From: 20CM-2-55-15 sp963738025
GTDB lineage: Bacteria; Acidobacteriota; Terriglobia; 20CM-2-55-15
Direction: 5' to 3'
Assembly: GCA_963738025.1 (NCBI GenBank)
Contig: CAVTWA010000005.1
Span: forward strand, 186,001 to 250,000
Length of the DNA stretch: 64,000 nt
Made by a program: the position numbers and the translations under genes
In this document: one piece after another, positions 26,231 through 34,701 of the stretch
Layout of the letters: each line of letters opens with the position of its first letter
Numbering within the stretch: position 1 is the first letter of the stretch
Notes under the pieces: generated by a model
Told to the model about the DNA's origin: nothing
What the model saw: only the letters and a program-made list of their open reading frames with translations
The model's database searches: none

Positions 26231-27187
26231 TTAAGAACCGACACGTTCGAATTTGTCCAGTGGCGCCGGTAAAGGAAAATGTACGTTCTCTTCGATGAGT
26301 TCCACTTCTTCAATTCTGGTAAAGCCTCGCTGCCGCAGGCTTTCCACGACCTGCTGGACTAAAATTTCGGGAGTAGAAGCACCGGCCGTGACCCCGACAT
26401 TCTCGCAATCGGCAAGCCATTCGGCTTGAATGTCTCTGGCACTTGCGATCAAGTGCGCCGCGGTACCCTTTCCGCGCGCTACCTCGACAAGGCGGTTCGA
26501 ATTCGAGCTGTTCTCCGCGCCCACCACGAGGATCAGGTTCGCCCGTTCGGCAAGCGCCTTGACGGCAGTCTGACGATTCTGGGTCGCATAGCAAATGTCG
26601 GAACTTGCAGGGGAAATGATCGAAGGAAAGCGTTGCTTTAAACGATCGACAATCGCCTGCGCGTCGTCGAGACTCAAGGTGGTCTGAGTGGCGTAGATCA
26701 CGCGGTCCGCTTGAACGTTTTCAAGCGCATCGACGTCATCGACGCTGGATACGACGTGAATGTGATTTGGCGCCTCACCGAATGTCCCGATCACTTCGTC
26801 ATGATTCCGGTGACCAATCAGAATGATGCTGTAGCCTTCTTTGGCGTACCGGACGACTTCGATATGCACTTTTGTCACAAGCGGGCAGGTCGCATCGATC
26901 ACCGACAACCGGCGCCGGTCCGCGTCGTCCCGCACATCGGGGGCAACGCCGTGCGCGCTGAAAATGGTGACCGCGCCGTCCGGCACTTCTTTCAGGTCTT
27001 CGACGAAAACGGCTCCCCGGGCTGCCAGTTCATCGACTACAAACCGGTTGTGGACGATTTCCTTCCGTACGTAAACCGGTGCGCCGAGCCTTTCCAGCGC
27101 TATTTCGACAATATCGATTGCTCGAATAACACCGGCGCAAAAGCCTCTCGGTTTTGGAAGTAATACAGTTTTAGCATGCTCCGGCAT
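26231..27187 (-). CDS. ispH: 4-hydroxy-3-methylbut-2-enyl diphosphate reductase IspH
   Basis: ATG at 27187 (MPEHAKTVLLPKPRGFCAGV) has a GGGAGAG ribosome site just upstream; an ATG at 27211 lacks one. The three iron-sulfur cysteines are in RGFCAGVIRA, VIDATCPLVTK and SSDICYATQNRQ, with the usual IFSAHGVAP, GHRNHDEVIGT and VVGAENSSNSNR motifs. IspH makes IPP and DMAPP in the last MEP-pathway step. As first gene of the hopanoid operon it links isoprenoid supply to squalene use. A possible -10 box lies at 27219-27224. Confidence 0.95.
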   Translation of the reverse strand: MPEHAKTVLLPKPRGFCAGVIRAIDIVEIALERLGAPVYVRKEIVHNRFVVDELAARGAVFVEDLKEVPDGAVTIFSAHGVAPDVRDDADRRRLSVIDATCPLVTKVHIEVVRYAKEGYSIILIGHRNHDEVIGTFGEAPNHIHVVSSVDDVDALENVQADRVIYATQTTLSLDDAQAIVDRLKQRFPSIISPASSDICYATQNRQTAVKALAERANLILVVGAENSSNSNRLVEVARGKGTAAHLIASARDIQAEWLADCENVGVTAGASTPEILVQQVVESLRQRGFTRIEEVELIEENVHFPLPAPLDKFERVGS

Positions 27188-27218
27188 CAACTCTCCCGCG
27201 CGCAAACTCATCAGTCAG

Positions 27219-27247
27219 ATTGTATCGAATCGCAACCCACCCGGAAA
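27219..27247 (-). promoter_or_regulatory. possible promoter of the hopanoid operon
   Basis: On the minus strand TACAAT (27224-27219) is a good -10 candidate; 17 bases upstream is TTTCCG (27247-27242), a weak -35. Transcription would start near 27212, which fits the ispH start at 27187 better than the ATG at 27211. Based only on consensus matching. Confidence 0.3.
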
Positions 27248-27348
27248 TCTGCATCCTAACACGGACTTCGCGTCCCTGTAACGCAGGCTTAACATTAAAT
27301 GTTTTTAATGAGATGGCTGAAACTCCAACGTAGAAGGGTACTTACAAA

Positions 27349-27504
27349 TTCCTTATTTCTTCTGGAGGGCGTTGACAGGACACGCTTCGGAGTCAGCGGA
27401 TACTTCTGCAGTCGAACACCGGTCGCGTCGAAGAACGCATTGGCGATCGCTGCGGTTGCACCCGCCATCACCTCTACGCCTGCCCGTCGAGCGCTCGTTC
27501 AGCC
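27349..27504 (-). pseudogene. fragment of IorB-like molybdopterin subunit gene, 3' end only
   Basis: About 155 bases closely match the 3' end of the intact gene at 56861-59083 (positions 56857-57010), including the TAA stop, the reverse complement of the ATGxRLQEYP-coding region and the NERS-coding end. Small indels break the frame. The match ends abruptly at 27504. The rest of the 27212-27967 gap is relatively AT-rich between 27690 and 27830 and carries a 131-codon minus ORF that I cannot assign. The remnant shows that a second copy of this gene, or a stray duplicate of its tail, once lay here. Confidence 0.75.
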
Positions 27505-27967
27505 AGTACTATACAAACATCATCTGTCTGAGAGAAAACGCGCCACAACACCGCCGGCGCGCCGAACCCCTCGCGATCTGCGAGCTGAACCGCTGTATGC
27601 ACTAGCGCGAAAATCGGCGGTTGGACGAGTTCACCCGAAGCCTCGTCCTCAATAGCAAGTTCCCCGGCGAGGATCCCGAATTTCTTGGAATTTCTAAAAT
27701 TCAAAATAAAGTCGATATATCTAATTGATAATAAGCTATATATCCGAAAATGTGACGCATGACCGACACTCTTGGAAGAAAGGATCAAAAATTGCATCTT
27801 CGTTAGCGCAGTTTTGGGTCCAATCTCAATTCCGTTCGAGATGTGGAGAGACAGGGAATCCGGCCGCATGTCTCTCGACCTTTATTGGCGTGGCTGGAAT
27901 CAACTTCAAATAAGGCTGCGCGCTATCGCGCTTGCGTGTGCGCGTAACGAAAAGAAAGAGGTGAAAT

Positions 27968-28612
27968 ATGAAAAATTCGACTGCTAACAAAATCAAGACC
28001 AAACTGGCGTTTCACAATGTGTCGGACGCGCATGCCCAACAGCAATTCCTTGCAGTGCTGAAGGGTATGAAGAACAATCCGGCATATCCGATCCCGCCGG
28101 TGGATATGGCGACTTTCGAAAAGGGTGTGGACAGTTTCGGCACGCTGCTCACCGATGCGCAAGATGGAGGCAAGAAGGCCATCAGCGCGAAGGACAAACA
28201 GCGTGTGGCGGTGATCAAGATGTATACGGACCTCGGACATTACGTCGAGTCGGCATGCAACGACGATCCCGCAATCTTCAATACCAGTGGTTTCAGCGCA
28301 GTTGTCAGAACCAGGACTGCGCCAGCGCCGCTGACAGGTTCGAGCTTCCAATGGATCGATCGCGGTCCCAATAGCGGAGAGATTGCCGTAAAGATTGCTG
28401 CTCTGATCGGAGCAATCGCTTACGAACTCCGTTATACCCTGGTGGCCAACGGCGTAGCGTCCGGTTCCCCGACCACGCTCACGCTGACCAGCCCCCGCAA
28501 GCTCATCCTGACCGGCCTGACGCCGGCTGGAACCTACCAGTTCCAGGTCCGCGCGTTGGGTAAGTTGGGATTCAATGATTGGAGCACTCCGATGACGTTT
28601 ATCTGCGCCTAA
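27968..28612 (+). CDS. hypothetical protein with C-terminal fibronectin type III-like domain
   Basis: A 214-residue protein without a signal peptide. Residues 1-90 are helical and charged (LAFHNVSDAHAQQQFLAVLK); the C-terminal ~90 residues look like an Fn3 domain (IAYELRYTLVANG, LTLTSPRKLILTGLTPAGTY, QFQVRALGKLGFNDWS). The start is fixed by an AGAGGTG ribosome site 5 bases before ATG 27968. A strong terminator follows 31 bases after the stop, so it is a single-gene transcript. No function can be assigned; similar helical-plus-Fn3 small proteins occur in soil bacteria. Confidence 0.8.
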   Translation: MKNSTANKIKTKLAFHNVSDAHAQQQFLAVLKGMKNNPAYPIPPVDMATFEKGVDSFGTLLTDAQDGGKKAISAKDKQRVAVIKMYTDLGHYVESACNDDPAIFNTSGFSAVVRTRTAPAPLTGSSFQWIDRGPNSGEIAVKIAALIGAIAYELRYTLVANGVASGSPTTLTLTSPRKLILTGLTPAGTYQFQVRALGKLGFNDWSTPMTFICA

Positions 28613-28642
28613 CTGGTGGCAGAGCGTCGGAGTGTTCGATTC

Positions 28643-28676
28643 GGCCCGTGGATTTACATCCACGGGCCTTTTTTTT
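28643..28676 (+). terminator. rho-independent terminator
   Basis: A perfect 11-bp stem ggcccgtggat / atccacgggcc with a ttac loop is followed by eight T residues. It ends the transcript of the Fn3-domain gene (stop at 28612). It is the clearest terminator in the window. Confidence 0.92.
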
Positions 28677-28750
28677 GGCAGCAGTCACCGCCCTCGGGTT
28701 CACTGCCACCGTTGAGGCTTATAAAACGCCAAAAGTGAACCACGACCAAT

Positions 28751-28832
28751 CCTGCCGAAAAGATAAGCCACGAATTGAACGAATTAAACGAATTTGAATC
28801 CGTTTAATCCGTTCAATCCGTGGCTTATCTCT
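28751..28832. repeat. palindromic repeat, family B (copy 1)
   Basis: An imperfect inverted repeat: agataagccacgaattgaac and gaattaaacgaatttgaatc, then the complementary arm ending ccgtggcttatct. It lies upstream of the first kinase. A second copy at 31616-31693 shares about 50 bases including the preceding cctgccg. The gap 28613-28946 otherwise holds the terminator above and a TATAAT at 28928-28933 just before the kinase start. Confidence 0.88.
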
Positions 28833-28946
28833 CCGATTCGGTAAAATCTTTCATATTGGCCGCGGTACGGTAGACCGAAAACCCTCACGAGGCTTGTAGC
28901 GGCCGCAAGTCCTTTCCCACAATGTTCTATAATCACCTGCGAAATC

Positions 28947-31589
28947 ATGTCTTTGACTATCGGCACACAACTCGGCTCGCATGAGATAACCGCCCTGTTA
29001 GGTAAAGGTGGCATGGGCGAGGTCTATCGCGCCCGAGATCTGAAGTTGAAGCGCGAAGTCGCTATCAAGATCCTGCCCGAGGAATTCTCGTCCGATGCTG
29101 ATCGCGGTGCGCGTTTTCAGCGAGAGGCCGAGGTTCTCGCATCGCTTAATCATCCCAATATTGCGGCAATTTACGAAATCGAACAATTCGGCGGCCGGAA
29201 GTTCCTTGTGATGGAACTCGTGTTGGGCGAGACTCTGGCGGAACGGCTTGAGCGCGGGCCGATTCCAGTGGATGAGGCGCTCGGCATCGCGAAGGAGATT
29301 GCGGAAGGACTGGAGACGGCGCACGCGAAGGGGATCATCCATCGGGATCTCAAGCCTGCCAATGTGAAGATCACGCCGAACGGAAAGGTGAAGATCCTCG
29401 ACTTCGGGTTGGCGAAAGCTTACGAGTCGGAATCCGGCAGCGCGAATCTGTCAAGCTCTCCCACGTTGAGCCTCGCCGGCACCATGCAAGGCGTGATCCT
29501 TGGTACTGCAGCGTACATGTCGCCGGAGCAGGCGCGCGCGGAGCCCCTGGATCCGCGAACGGACCTGTTTTCTCTTGGCGTCGTGCTCTATGAGATGACG
29601 ACGGGCCGGCCGCCCTTCAGCGGCCTTGTCGTGCCGGTCATTCTCGACGCGATCCTCCACAAGACGCCCCTCGCTCCAAGCCGGATCAATGCAGAGCTGC
29701 CGCCGGCTCTCGATCGGATCATCTTCAAGCTGCTCGAAAAAGATCGGGCAGCCCGTTTCGCATCCGCGTTTGAGATAAGCAAGGCGCTGAGGGTGCTGGA
29801 GGCCGGAATGCCATTCGCGTCCACCAAACGTGGATGGCCTGGGCGTATCGCTATAGGAGCAGTCCTCCTCGCAGTGCTGGCGGGCGTGACCATGTGGCAG
29901 CGAACGCGCCCGAAGTTTCCTGCCCCATCCGACTACATGCAGGTGACTTACGTGTCGGATTCGGCCACCTCGCCGTCCCTCTCGCCTGATGGGAATACGT
30001 TGGCGTTCATTCGAGGGCCGGCCACTTTTTTTGGCGCGGGCCAGATCTACGTGAAAGCGCTTCCAGACGGCGATCCAGTAAGGCTGACACAGGATGGACT
30101 CAGCAAAATGAGCCCGGTCTTTTCGCCCGATGGCTCACGCGTCGCCTACACGGCTGTCGACCAGAACTTCGAGTGGAATACATGGATCGTTTCGCTCGTC
30201 GGACGCGAACCAAAGCTGTGGCTGAAGAACGCCTCTGGACTGTCGTGGATGGACGCCACCCACGTTCTGTTCTCGGAGATGACCGGCATGGGCATTCACA
30301 TGGGTCTCGTCACGGCGACAGAGGATCGGAACCAAACCCGCTCGGTGTACCAGCCGGCTGACGCGCAGGGGATGGCCCACCGCTCCTCGCCTTCTCCGGA
30401 CGGCAAGTCGGTGATTCTCGTCGAGATGGTGTCGAACGTCTTTAAGAAGTGTCGCGTCGTACCCGCTGATGGGAGCTCGCCTGGAAAGAGCGTTGGTCCC
30501 GAGGGCGAGTGCACGGCAGCCGCCTGGTCGACCGATGGCCGCTGGATGTATTTCTCGGCAAAGGTGAGCGGTGTGTTTCATATCTGGCGGCAGCGCTCGC
30601 CACACGGAAGTCTTGAGCAACTCACGAACGGTACATCGGAAGAGGAAGGTATCGCCATCGCGCCCGATGGGCGTTCGTTATTCACCTCGCTGGGAACGGC
30701 CCGGAGCGCCGTCTGGGTCCATGACGGCCGGGGCGACCGCGAAGTGTCGGGAGAAGGCAACGCATTCGTGCCCACTCTAGCCCCGGTCATGTCGCAACCG
30801 TTTTCCTCCGATGGCCGCAAGCTGTTCTACCTGGTCCGGCAAGGAGCGCAACCCGTCGGCCTGGATCAGCGCTCGGGAGCCTTGTGGGTGGTCGATCTGG
30901 ACACGGAGCGCCGCGAACTGTTGCTTCCAGGCTTCGATGTGACCGCCTATGACGTCTCGCGCGACGGCAAGCGGGTTGTATTCGCAGCGCTGGACAGCAT
31001 GGGGCAGTCTCATCTTTGGCTCGCACGACTGGATGGAAAGCTATCGCCGCGTCAAATCTCCGCGATTGAAGCGGATAGCCCACACTTCGGCGAGCACGAC
31101 TCCATCCTGTTCCGCGGCGGAGACAGTACGGCCCGCTTCATCTTTCGGATGGAGGAAGACGGCGGTCAGCCTCGTAAGGCTGTCGCCGAGCCGGTTTTAT
31201 TCTTTCTGAGCGTGTCACCCGATGATGCATGGCTGGTCGCCCGCGTCGCTTCGAAGGAGCATAACGGCAGCGCCGTCGTTGCCTTTTCCACGCGCGACGG
31301 AAGGACTGCACCTTTGTGCGGTGAGTGCGAAGCCGACTGGGCACCGGGCGGACAGGAGTTCGTCATCAGGGGGTTATTCCAGCAAAACAAATCGCTCAGG
31401 ATTGCGCTAGTCCCCGGAAATTCTCTTCCTGCACTGCCCGCAAACGGGTTCCACTCCGAAGCCGACGTGGCCGCCCTGGCTGGCGCCAGCATCGGCGAGG
31501 AACTTCAATATCCGGGACGTGACCGTGCACAGTATGCTTATGTGAAATCTTCGATTCAGCGAAACATCTATCGCGTGCCACTTCCATAG
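28947..31589 (+). CDS. Ser/Thr protein kinase with extracytoplasmic TolB/WD40-like propeller
   Basis: An 880-residue PknB-type kinase. Motifs are the Gly loop LLGKGGMGEVYRA (18-30), Lys in VAIKIL (41), catalytic IHRDLKPANV (131-140) and DFGLA (152), then GTAAYMSPEQARAEP in the activation segment. One transmembrane helix (IAIGAVLLAVLAGVTMW, about 303-319) leads to a 560-residue C-terminal domain with PD40/TolB-like blades (SPSLSPDGNTLAFIRG, SPVFSPDGSRVAYTA, SSPSPDGKSVILVE, AWSTDGRWMYFSA). It is likely a membrane sensor kinase with an external ligand-binding propeller. A TATAAT at 28928-28933 may be its -10 box. Family B palindromes flank the gene on both sides. Confidence 0.9.
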   Translation: MSLTIGTQLGSHEITALLGKGGMGEVYRARDLKLKREVAIKILPEEFSSDADRGARFQREAEVLASLNHPNIAAIYEIEQFGGRKFLVMELVLGETLAERLERGPIPVDEALGIAKEIAEGLETAHAKGIIHRDLKPANVKITPNGKVKILDFGLAKAYESESGSANLSSSPTLSLAGTMQGVILGTAAYMSPEQARAEPLDPRTDLFSLGVVLYEMTTGRPPFSGLVVPVILDAILHKTPLAPSRINAELPPALDRIIFKLLEKDRAARFASAFEISKALRVLEAGMPFASTKRGWPGRIAIGAVLLAVLAGVTMWQRTRPKFPAPSDYMQVTYVSDSATSPSLSPDGNTLAFIRGPATFFGAGQIYVKALPDGDPVRLTQDGLSKMSPVFSPDGSRVAYTAVDQNFEWNTWIVSLVGREPKLWLKNASGLSWMDATHVLFSEMTGMGIHMGLVTATEDRNQTRSVYQPADAQGMAHRSSPSPDGKSVILVEMVSNVFKKCRVVPADGSSPGKSVGPEGECTAAAWSTDGRWMYFSAKVSGVFHIWRQRSPHGSLEQLTNGTSEEEGIAIAPDGRSLFTSLGTARSAVWVHDGRGDREVSGEGNAFVPTLAPVMSQPFSSDGRKLFYLVRQGAQPVGLDQRSGALWVVDLDTERRELLLPGFDVTAYDVSRDGKRVVFAALDSMGQSHLWLARLDGKLSPRQISAIEADSPHFGEHDSILFRGGDSTARFIFRMEEDGGQPRKAVAEPVLFFLSVSPDDAWLVARVASKEHNGSAVVAFSTRDGRTAPLCGECEADWAPGGQEFVIRGLFQQNKSLRIALVPGNSLPALPANGFHSEADVAALAGASIGEELQYPGRDRAQYAYVKSSIQRNIYRVPLP

Positions 31590-31615
31590 GCTCATCGTTT
31601 CTCGGCGTGAACCAA

Positions 31616-31693
31616 CCTGCCGGAAAAGATAAGCCACGAATTGAACGAATTAAACGAATTTGAATCGGTTAAATCCGTTCCGTGGCTTATCTC
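31616..31693. repeat. palindromic repeat, family B (copy 2)
   Basis: Nearly the same sequence and orientation as 28751-28832 (cctgccggaaaagataagcc, then gaattgaacgaattaaacga), with a shorter right arm. It follows the kinase stop by 27 bases, so the kinase gene sits between direct copies. Confidence 0.88.
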
Positions 31694-32250
31694 TTCCCGT
31701 CTGGAAAATCGGTACGCCCGATCAGGTTATTGTGAGCTTCAGTAAGCAGATCAGTTGCGACCTTTTCTTACCAGATGCAGATCGGTCCCGCATGAAAGGT
31801 TTGTCCGATATCTTGCCCTCCGCAGGTCCTTGGGTGGTAACGGAAGTCAGACTGAATACCCATTTGGAATCGTCGGCGGCAGCGCCACGAGAAAGTAGCA
31901 CGTTTGATGGGTGGTAGGCCGCAAAGGCCCACCTGCCGGGAAGAAAACTGGTCAGAACATCTATAATACGTTCAGCCGAGCTGACTCGCAGCGACCACGG
32001 GCTGGGCTACCGGAAGACGTGCAAAGTTTCGGAGTTGGCAGAGTGGCTCGGGCCACCCTCACGGGCACCGCCGGTCTCTCCGGCGTCCTACAAGTATCTC
32101 ACCCAGCCGGATTGGTTCTAAGACGCGCCACAGGCAGTGCTGGATTCGTGTGCCCCGGCCTGCCCGATGCCCATCTTACATTCAAGCGTTTCAATCGAGC
32201 GCGGTAAATAATTGCTGCTGTACGTCAGCTCCCTTGATAGTCTCCTCTCG
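31694..32250. other. intergenic stretch with no recognised gene
   Basis: No convincing coding frame. A plus ORF at 31911-32207 has no homology I recognise and no ribosome site. A 55-base piece at 32056-32110 is repeated at 51909-51964 (see separate entry). A short hairpin gccgcaaaggcccacctgcc region lies near 31917-31940. Confidence 0.5.
32056..32110. repeat. 55-base dispersed repeat (copy 1; copy 2 at 51909-51964)
   Basis: Both copies read ccctcacgggcaccgccggt, then ctccgg and end tatctcacccagccgg, with few differences. The second copy adjoins the 570-base structured repeat at 51334-51901, so this may be the tail of a larger degraded element. Confidence 0.7.
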
Positions 32251-32676
32251 ATGCCTCAGAATCCTGACGTTCGGTGGCGGCAACGATTTCAAAGCTTTCG
32301 CAAGGCCTTAACCCAATTAATTGCCGCCGCTGATTTGGCGAAGCAAAGAAAATTGTCCGACTTGGAGCAGCAGGGGCTGATTCAAGCCTTTGAATTCACT
32401 CACGAACTGGCATGGAACACACTAAAGGATTTTCTCGAATCGCGTGGAGCGGCGAAAATCTACGGTTCCAAGGACGCTACACGCGAAGCGTTCTCAAGGG
32501 GACTGATCGCGAACGGCGATGAATGGATGGCAATGATCCAAACTCGGAACCGCAGTAGCCACACGTACAATGAAAAGACCGCCAAAGAATTGGCCGATGC
32601 AATCCTGTCCAGCTTTGTGGGGGAGTTCGAAACGTTGCTTGTCACATTCACCGATCTGGAGATACAGGAGCAATGA
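32251..32676 (+). CDS. HEPT-like nucleotidyltransferase substrate-binding protein (HI0074 family)
   Basis: ATG at 32251 (MPQNPDVRWRQRFQSFRKAL) gives 141 residues, all helical: LSDLEQQGLIQAFEFTHELA, WNTLKDFLESRGA, DATREAFSRGLI and the RNRSSHTYNEKTAKELA stretch carrying R-x4-H, the pattern of HEPT/HI0074 proteins. It overlaps the nucleotidyltransferase gene by ATGA. HI0074/HI0073-type pairs form hetero-oligomers, and related HEPT/MNT pairs act as toxin-antitoxin systems with the nucleotidyltransferase modifying the HEPT partner. The direct toxin role is not shown here. Confidence 0.85.
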   Translation: MPQNPDVRWRQRFQSFRKALTQLIAAADLAKQRKLSDLEQQGLIQAFEFTHELAWNTLKDFLESRGAAKIYGSKDATREAFSRGLIANGDEWMAMIQTRNRSSHTYNEKTAKELADAILSSFVGEFETLLVTFTDLEIQEQ

Positions 32677-33008
32677 ACTTTCGTCATGGCCTGTCAGAAA
32701 AAACGGTATCGCGAATCACCGAAGTCCTGGCACGATTTCCCGTGGAGAGGGCACTGGTTTTCGGTTCGCGGGCAAAGGGCACATACAGGCCCGGCTCGGA
32801 TATCGATCTCGCGCTGGTCGGCGCGTCCCTCGATTGGCGAACGGTTGGAAAGATCTACGATGCACTCGATGACCTGCTGCTGCCGCATCGCTTCAGTCTG
32901 ATCGCTTACGACGAGAATACCGATTCCGAAGTCGCTGCACACATTGTTCGCGTGGGAATTACTGTCTTTGAACGAGTACACCCACCCGGTGAACTGCTCA
33001 GACTATGA
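32673..33008 (+). CDS. MNT-type minimal nucleotidyltransferase (HI0073 family)
   Basis: A 111-residue nucleotidyltransferase with the motif LVFGSRAKGTYRPGSDIDLA (GS-x-AKG and D-x-D) followed by a conserved core to residue ~100. It overlaps the HEPT-like gene upstream by four bases. Known MNT partners transfer AMP to HEPT proteins. The pair is compact and stands alone among accessory genes, consistent with a mobile toxin-antitoxin module. Confidence 0.87.
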   Translation: MNFRHGLSEKTVSRITEVLARFPVERALVFGSRAKGTYRPGSDIDLALVGASLDWRTVGKIYDALDDLLLPHRFSLIAYDENTDSEVAAHIVRVGITVFERVHPPGELLRL

Positions 33009-33171
33009 TCGTCGCTCCTGTTGCGCGACCCAGTTGGAGCAGTCATACGGGCACCCGTCCTTTTGCGCTCTCAAGAATATTCATTTTTTACCGGCGATCT
33101 GAGCGTCGACCTCCGACAGAATATCGATGCTAACCAGCTTTCCATGATTTTGTGCCACCTGTATTTGGGTC

Positions 33172-33500
33172 TTATGGGACTACTCGATCAGAAAGTTCCG
33201 TGCTCACTTTGATCGAATCGGGGTTATCAAATACGAACTTGGACCCGTTTGCCGGATCATGTTCAACCACAAGATCAAAGCTATATACCAGTACGATGCT
33301 CCGTTGTGATGGCCACTTCGAAAGATCCATTGCAAAGCGTTTTCGTGTGCAGCGTTGCCCAAGATGTCGTGAACTGGACGGCTGATCGGCCCAAGGATCT
33401 CCGCCGAGAGCATCTCACCCTCGGGCGAAACATTACATTGTATTTTCAGCGTTCCTTTATCGGTTCCTGAACTTCGCTGTGATGAGCCTTGCTCAGGATT
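33172..33500 (-). pseudogene. remnant of a TonB-C-like (energy-transducer type) domain gene
   Basis: On the minus strand a short frame reads GTLKIQCNVSPEGEMLSAE, then GNAAHENALQWIF, and after a frameshift near 33298 continues IVLVYSFDLVVEHD and ends DNPDSIKVSTELSDRVVP with TAA at 33172. This layout (strand GT-L-I-C-V-P-G, helix AA-ENA-QW-F, strand then PD-V) resembles the TonB C-terminal domain of acidobacterial periplasmic proteins. No start or upstream domain is visible: a stop lies just before. The rest of 33009-33731 shows nothing I can name. Confidence 0.45.
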
Positions 33501-33731
33501 TTATCGGTTATGTCGTCTAGACGAGCACTGTCGCGGCAACCTAAACAGCATATCCACTAGCAGGCAGTCAAAAGAGATCGCTAAGGCCGAGAGTGCAGTC
33601 AAAATACGGGTACCCTTGCGCCATGGATAGCGAGTAGCCGCAATCCGTCCTGTTGCCGCTGAGCATGAATTCAGTGTCCGAGGTAGCGACTTAACGGCCA
33701 GTGATAAATTCCCATACCTGACAACGTGATT

Positions 33732-34190
33732 CTACAGTGCACCCTGGCGCTTGAAGGACTGGATGATCTGATCGAGGTTGGCTAGAAATCGTGATCGCGC
33801 TTTCTTGTCCATGGGCGTGGGACCGCTATGCATTTCACCCCTTTGTCGCAAATCCTGCATCAGGGCCCGGGTCGCGACTGCGGTGCCGATGTTATCGGAG
33901 GTGAACTCCACACCCTTCGGGCCCAAAACCCGAACGGATTTCTTTACGCACCGATCGGCAAGAAGAATATCGGCCGTAACGACGATGTCGTTCGGCTTTG
34001 AATTCTCGACAATCCAATCATCTGCCGCATCGAAGTCGCCAGTCACAACCACCATTTCGCGAAGCGAATTAAGTGGAACGTTCAGTCGTTTGTTCGCGAC
34101 AAGTACGACGGGAAGTTTGTAACGATCAGCAACTCGGTAGACTTCCTCCTTCACTGGGCACCCGTCGGCGTCAACGTAGATTTTTGTCAT
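33732..34190 (-). CDS. YaiI/YqxD family protein (DUF188)
   Basis: ATG at 34190 (MTKIYVDADGCPVKEEVYRV) gives 152 residues, the normal length of this family. VDADGCPVK, VVTGDFDAADDWIVEN, DIVVTADILLADRCV and FTSDNIG are signature segments; the aspartates suggest a PIN-like metal site. The longer frame to 34328 is not supported. The function of the family is unknown. It is divergent from the small ORF at 34254. Confidence 0.9.
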   Translation of the reverse strand: MTKIYVDADGCPVKEEVYRVADRYKLPVVLVANKRLNVPLNSLREMVVVTGDFDAADDWIVENSKPNDIVVTADILLADRCVKKSVRVLGPKGVEFTSDNIGTAVATRALMQDLRQRGEMHSGPTPMDKKARSRFLANLDQIIQSFKRQGAL

Positions 34191-34253
34191 CGCGTTCGAT
34201 ACTACAACGGGTCCGGGCCCGCGACTGTGTTGATTGCTGGGTAAAGGTTCGGC

Positions 34254-34490
34254 ATGAAAACCCGGCGCGGCCTTGATCAAGGAAACCTGCCGCCGCATCC
34301 GCCTGGCTCGCAGTTTCTGGAATGGCATAACAACCCGGCCTGCCGTGAGCGAAGGAAAGCCATGGCGCTTTATGACACTTTGAGCGAGACCGAGCGGGAG
34401 ATGATGCCCCGGGTGTTGCGAGTGTGGTTGCGCTACAGGAGCGAGAAGTATTTTGGCGATGATCGAACGCCGGGAGGTCGCAAGAAGTAA
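34254..34490 (+). CDS. small hypothetical protein
   Basis: A 78-codon frame. The C-terminal half (LYDTLSETEREMMPRVLRVW, LRYRSEKYFGDD) has a natural amphipathic pattern; the first 35 residues are Pro/Arg-rich and may be untranslated, in which case ATG 34362 (MALYDTLSE) is the start. No homology recognised. The remaining 210 bases to the kinase at 34702 show no feature. Confidence 0.35.
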   Translation: MKTRRGLDQGNLPPHPPGSQFLEWHNNPACRERRKAMALYDTLSETEREMMPRVLRVWLRYRSEKYFGDDRTPGGRKK

Positions 34491-34701
34491 TGATCCAGAG
34501 TTTGATGAAAGAGCAACTGCGTTAATTTCCGGAAGCGCGGTTCTCGGGATCTAAGGCACCTTCACATTTTCACAATACCGGCATCTGTCACTTGTGACGC
34601 ACAGCATGTTGACCACGAAACGTTCCACTGCGACGGTGTGACGGTCAATCAGTATTCGGGCCCGTCTTTCGTCCCACTGCGATAGACTCGTCTGACGATC
34701 T

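Noticed and set aside
27474..27869. 131-codon minus ORF upstream of the hopanoid operon
   Set aside because: It runs into the IorB fragment in the wrong frame and mixes AT-rich and GC-rich parts without recognisable domain.
32020..32115. tRNA-like start ggagttggcagagtggc
   Set aside because: No cloverleaf with a T-loop or acceptor stem can be drawn, and part of it is a dispersed repeat shared with 51909.
31911..32207. 98-codon plus ORF after the first kinase
   Set aside because: No homology or ribosome site, and its middle is a dispersed repeat.
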